Assembly (NCBI RefSeq): GCF_019352175.1
Contig: NZ_JACBYI010000001.1
Location: 372,001 to 436,000, forward strand
DNA length: 64,000 bases
Origin: Paenibacillus sp. S150
GTDB taxonomy: Bacteria; Bacillota; Bacilli; Paenibacillales; Paenibacillaceae
Direction: 5' to 3'
Position 1 is the stretch's first letter; each line of letters opens with the position of its first letter. Under the pieces are notes generated by a model, which was given only the letters and a program-made list of their open reading frames with translations, did not search any database and was not told the DNA's origin. A program made the position numbers and the translations under genes. Positions 62,843 through 64,000 of the stretch are shown here, in pieces.

Positions 62843-64000
62843 TTCAATGCACGGAGATGCTTGTCCAGCAGGCTAAGGAAAAGCTTCAGCCCCCGCTCCA
62901 TGTCGGCTTCCTTCATTTGCGAATAACAAAGGCGGATATGTCTTGAAGGCAAGTCACCGGCATAGCATACATCGCCCGGGAGGAAAGAAATGCCTTCCTG
63001 TTCAGCCAGCTCATGCAGTCTTTCAATGCCGGAAGCAGACGGAAGCTGGAGCCAAAGGTTCAATCCCCCTTCAGGCAGAATCCAGGTCACGCCCGGCGGG
63101 GCATACTGCTTCAGCAGCCTGGCAGCCTTCTCCATGCGTCCGCGCAGGGCAGTCCGCAGCTTGCGGGCATAATCCTCGTAGCTATGGGCAATGAAGGGGA
63201 GGACTGCTCCCTGCGTCAGCAGCGGGCTGCCGAGATCACTGGCCGACTTGGCGGCGATCAGCCGGGAGAGAATATTGCCCCCGGCGGCAACGCAGGCAAT
63301 CCGGCAGCCCGGGGCAAGGACCTTGCTGAAGCTTTTCATGTATACCACATGCCCGTCTTCATCCATCGATTTGATGGAAGGGGGAGGCGGCGAGCGGAAA
63401 TAGAGGTCGCTGAACGGATCATCCTCCACAATAAGACAGCGGTAGCTGCGTGCAAGCTCCAGCAGCCGCTGTCTTCTTGTGATGCTCATCGTAATACCGC
63501 TCGGATTCTGAAAGGTCGGGTTCGTATAGATCAGCTTGGGCGGTCTGGCATCGCAGAGCCTGGTCAGCACATCCACACGCATGCCCTCATCATCCATTGG
63601 CACGAAGATCATCTCCGCGCCTCTTCCGGCAAAAACATCAATGGCTCCGGTATAGCTCGGCGCTTCCAGATACACCGTATCTCCCGGCCCTACAAAGGTC
63701 CGGGCCACCAGGTCGATTGCCTGCTGGGTTCCGCTGGTAATCATCAGATCGGCGGAGCGCAGCCGGATGCCGCGCGGCTGCAGGTGCCTGCGCATGATCT
63801 CCCTCAGCTCCGGGTCGCCCTGAAAATTGCCGTAGGAAGCCATCAGCTCGGGCTGTCCGGCCGCCAATGCCGCCATTGTCGCACCGATAGGCCCCAGCGG
63901 AAGCAGTTCACGATGGATCGCCGCCAGATGGAAAGGATACTCCACCCTGGAGTAGTCGAAATTATGCCACAGCTGCGCGCGCGGCAGATAATCATCATAT
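62839..64000 (-). CDS. PLP-dependent aminotransferase, probably MocR/GntR-type (5' end beyond window)
   Basis: Fold-type I aminotransferase domain. PLP lysine in VVYMKSFSKVLAPGCRIA; other blocks SYGNFQGDPELREIMRRHLQ, TSGTQQAIDLVARTFVGPGD, YTNPTFQNPSGITM and VEDDPFSDLYF. The frame stays open upstream of the apparent GTG at 63945 through YDDYLPRAQLWHNFDYSRVE to the window edge, so the true start is outside. That suggests a MocR/PdxR-type fusion with an N-terminal GntR domain, though a stand-alone 2-aminoadipate transaminase-like enzyme is possible. Confidence 0.85.
   Translation of the reverse strand, partial: YDDYLPRAQLWHNFDYSRVEYPFHLAAIHRELLPLGPIGATMAALAAGQPELMASYGNFQGDPELREIMRRHLQPRGIRLRSADLMITSGTQQAIDLVARTFVGPGDTVYLEAPSYTGAIDVFAGRGAEMIFVPMDDEGMRVDVLTRLCDARPPKLIYTNPTFQNPSGITMSITRRQRLLELARSYRCLIVEDDPFSDLYFRSPPPPSIKSMDEDGHVVYMKSFSKVLAPGCRIACVAAGGNILSRLIAAKSASDLGSPLLTQGAVLPFIAHSYEDYARKLRTALRGRMEKAARLLKQYAPPGVTWILPEGGLNLWLQLPSASGIERLHELAEQEGISFLPGDVCYAGDLPSRHIRLCYSQMKEADMERGLKLFLSLLDKHLRALN

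Overview
The window is a moderately GC-rich chromosomal segment from an endospore-forming Bacillota. Gene order and content (a dcw cluster joined to sigE/sigG/spoIIGA and the ylm genes, a bacillithiol gene, small sporulation-associated families such as RsfA, YlaJ, YlaH, DUF2626 and DUF1540, and many TTG starts behind strong AGGAGG sites) fit Paenibacillus or a close relative. This is inferred from family recognition, not from a database search. Almost all genes lie on the minus strand. No rRNA, tRNA, CRISPR array or prophage was seen.

Layout, left to right (minus-strand transcription therefore runs right to left). 1-2600: 5' part of ileS (eukaryotic-like IleS2 type) with an isoleucine T-box leader; a ~700-bp GC-rich repeat element sits between the T-box terminator and the ileS start. 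2653-7330: divIVA, ylmH, yggT, sepF, yggS, pgeF, ylmC and a small unknown ORF. 7331-8528: a gene-free block packed with dispersed repeats. 8529-11189: sigG, sigE, spoIIGA. 11530-12414: an Rpn/PD-(D/E)XK transposase-type gene interrupting the conserved order. 12533-31439: the division/cell-wall cluster ftsZ, ftsA, divIB, murA, murG, ftsW/spoVE, murD, mraY, murF, murE, spoVD, pbpB, ftsL, rsmH, mraZ, with three MraZ boxes upstream. 31650-34659: ahcY, bshC. 34950-40692: an oligopeptide ABC transporter, oppA to oppF. 40843-42997: DUF3397, ketopantoate reductase, RsfA. 43343-46103: DUF2626, a secreted coiled-coil protein and a sugar-type solute-binding protein with a likely cre site. 46335-52595: PhoH/YlaK, YlaJ, a PNPOx-like protein, an LCP ligase, YlaH and TypA. 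52847-58753: a membrane protein, two divergent TerC genes, ThiI with its cysteine desulfurase, and a lytic transglycosylase. 59433-64000: three small conserved genes, a subtilisin-like protease and a truncated MocR-type aminotransferase.

The core of the window makes and divides the cell wall: Mur enzymes and MraY/MurG make lipid II, FtsW/SpoVE with PBP2B and SpoVD polymerise and cross-link it, and FtsZ/FtsA/SepF/DivIB/FtsL/DivIVA place and drive the septum. SpoIIGA, sigma-E and sigma-G couple this to sporulation; candidate sigma-F (before sigG), sigma-H (before ftsA) and long-spacer (before spoIIGA) promoters support that wiring.

The coding part is mostly ordinary. The least explained material is intergenic: (i) the inverted-repeat-bounded tandem-repeat element in the ileS leader, (ii) a nested-hairpin dispersed repeat in at least six places, (iii) a second hairpin repeat sharing its 3' module with the first, and (iv) two arrays of a short TTAGTG...CACTAA repeat with a ~50-bp period.
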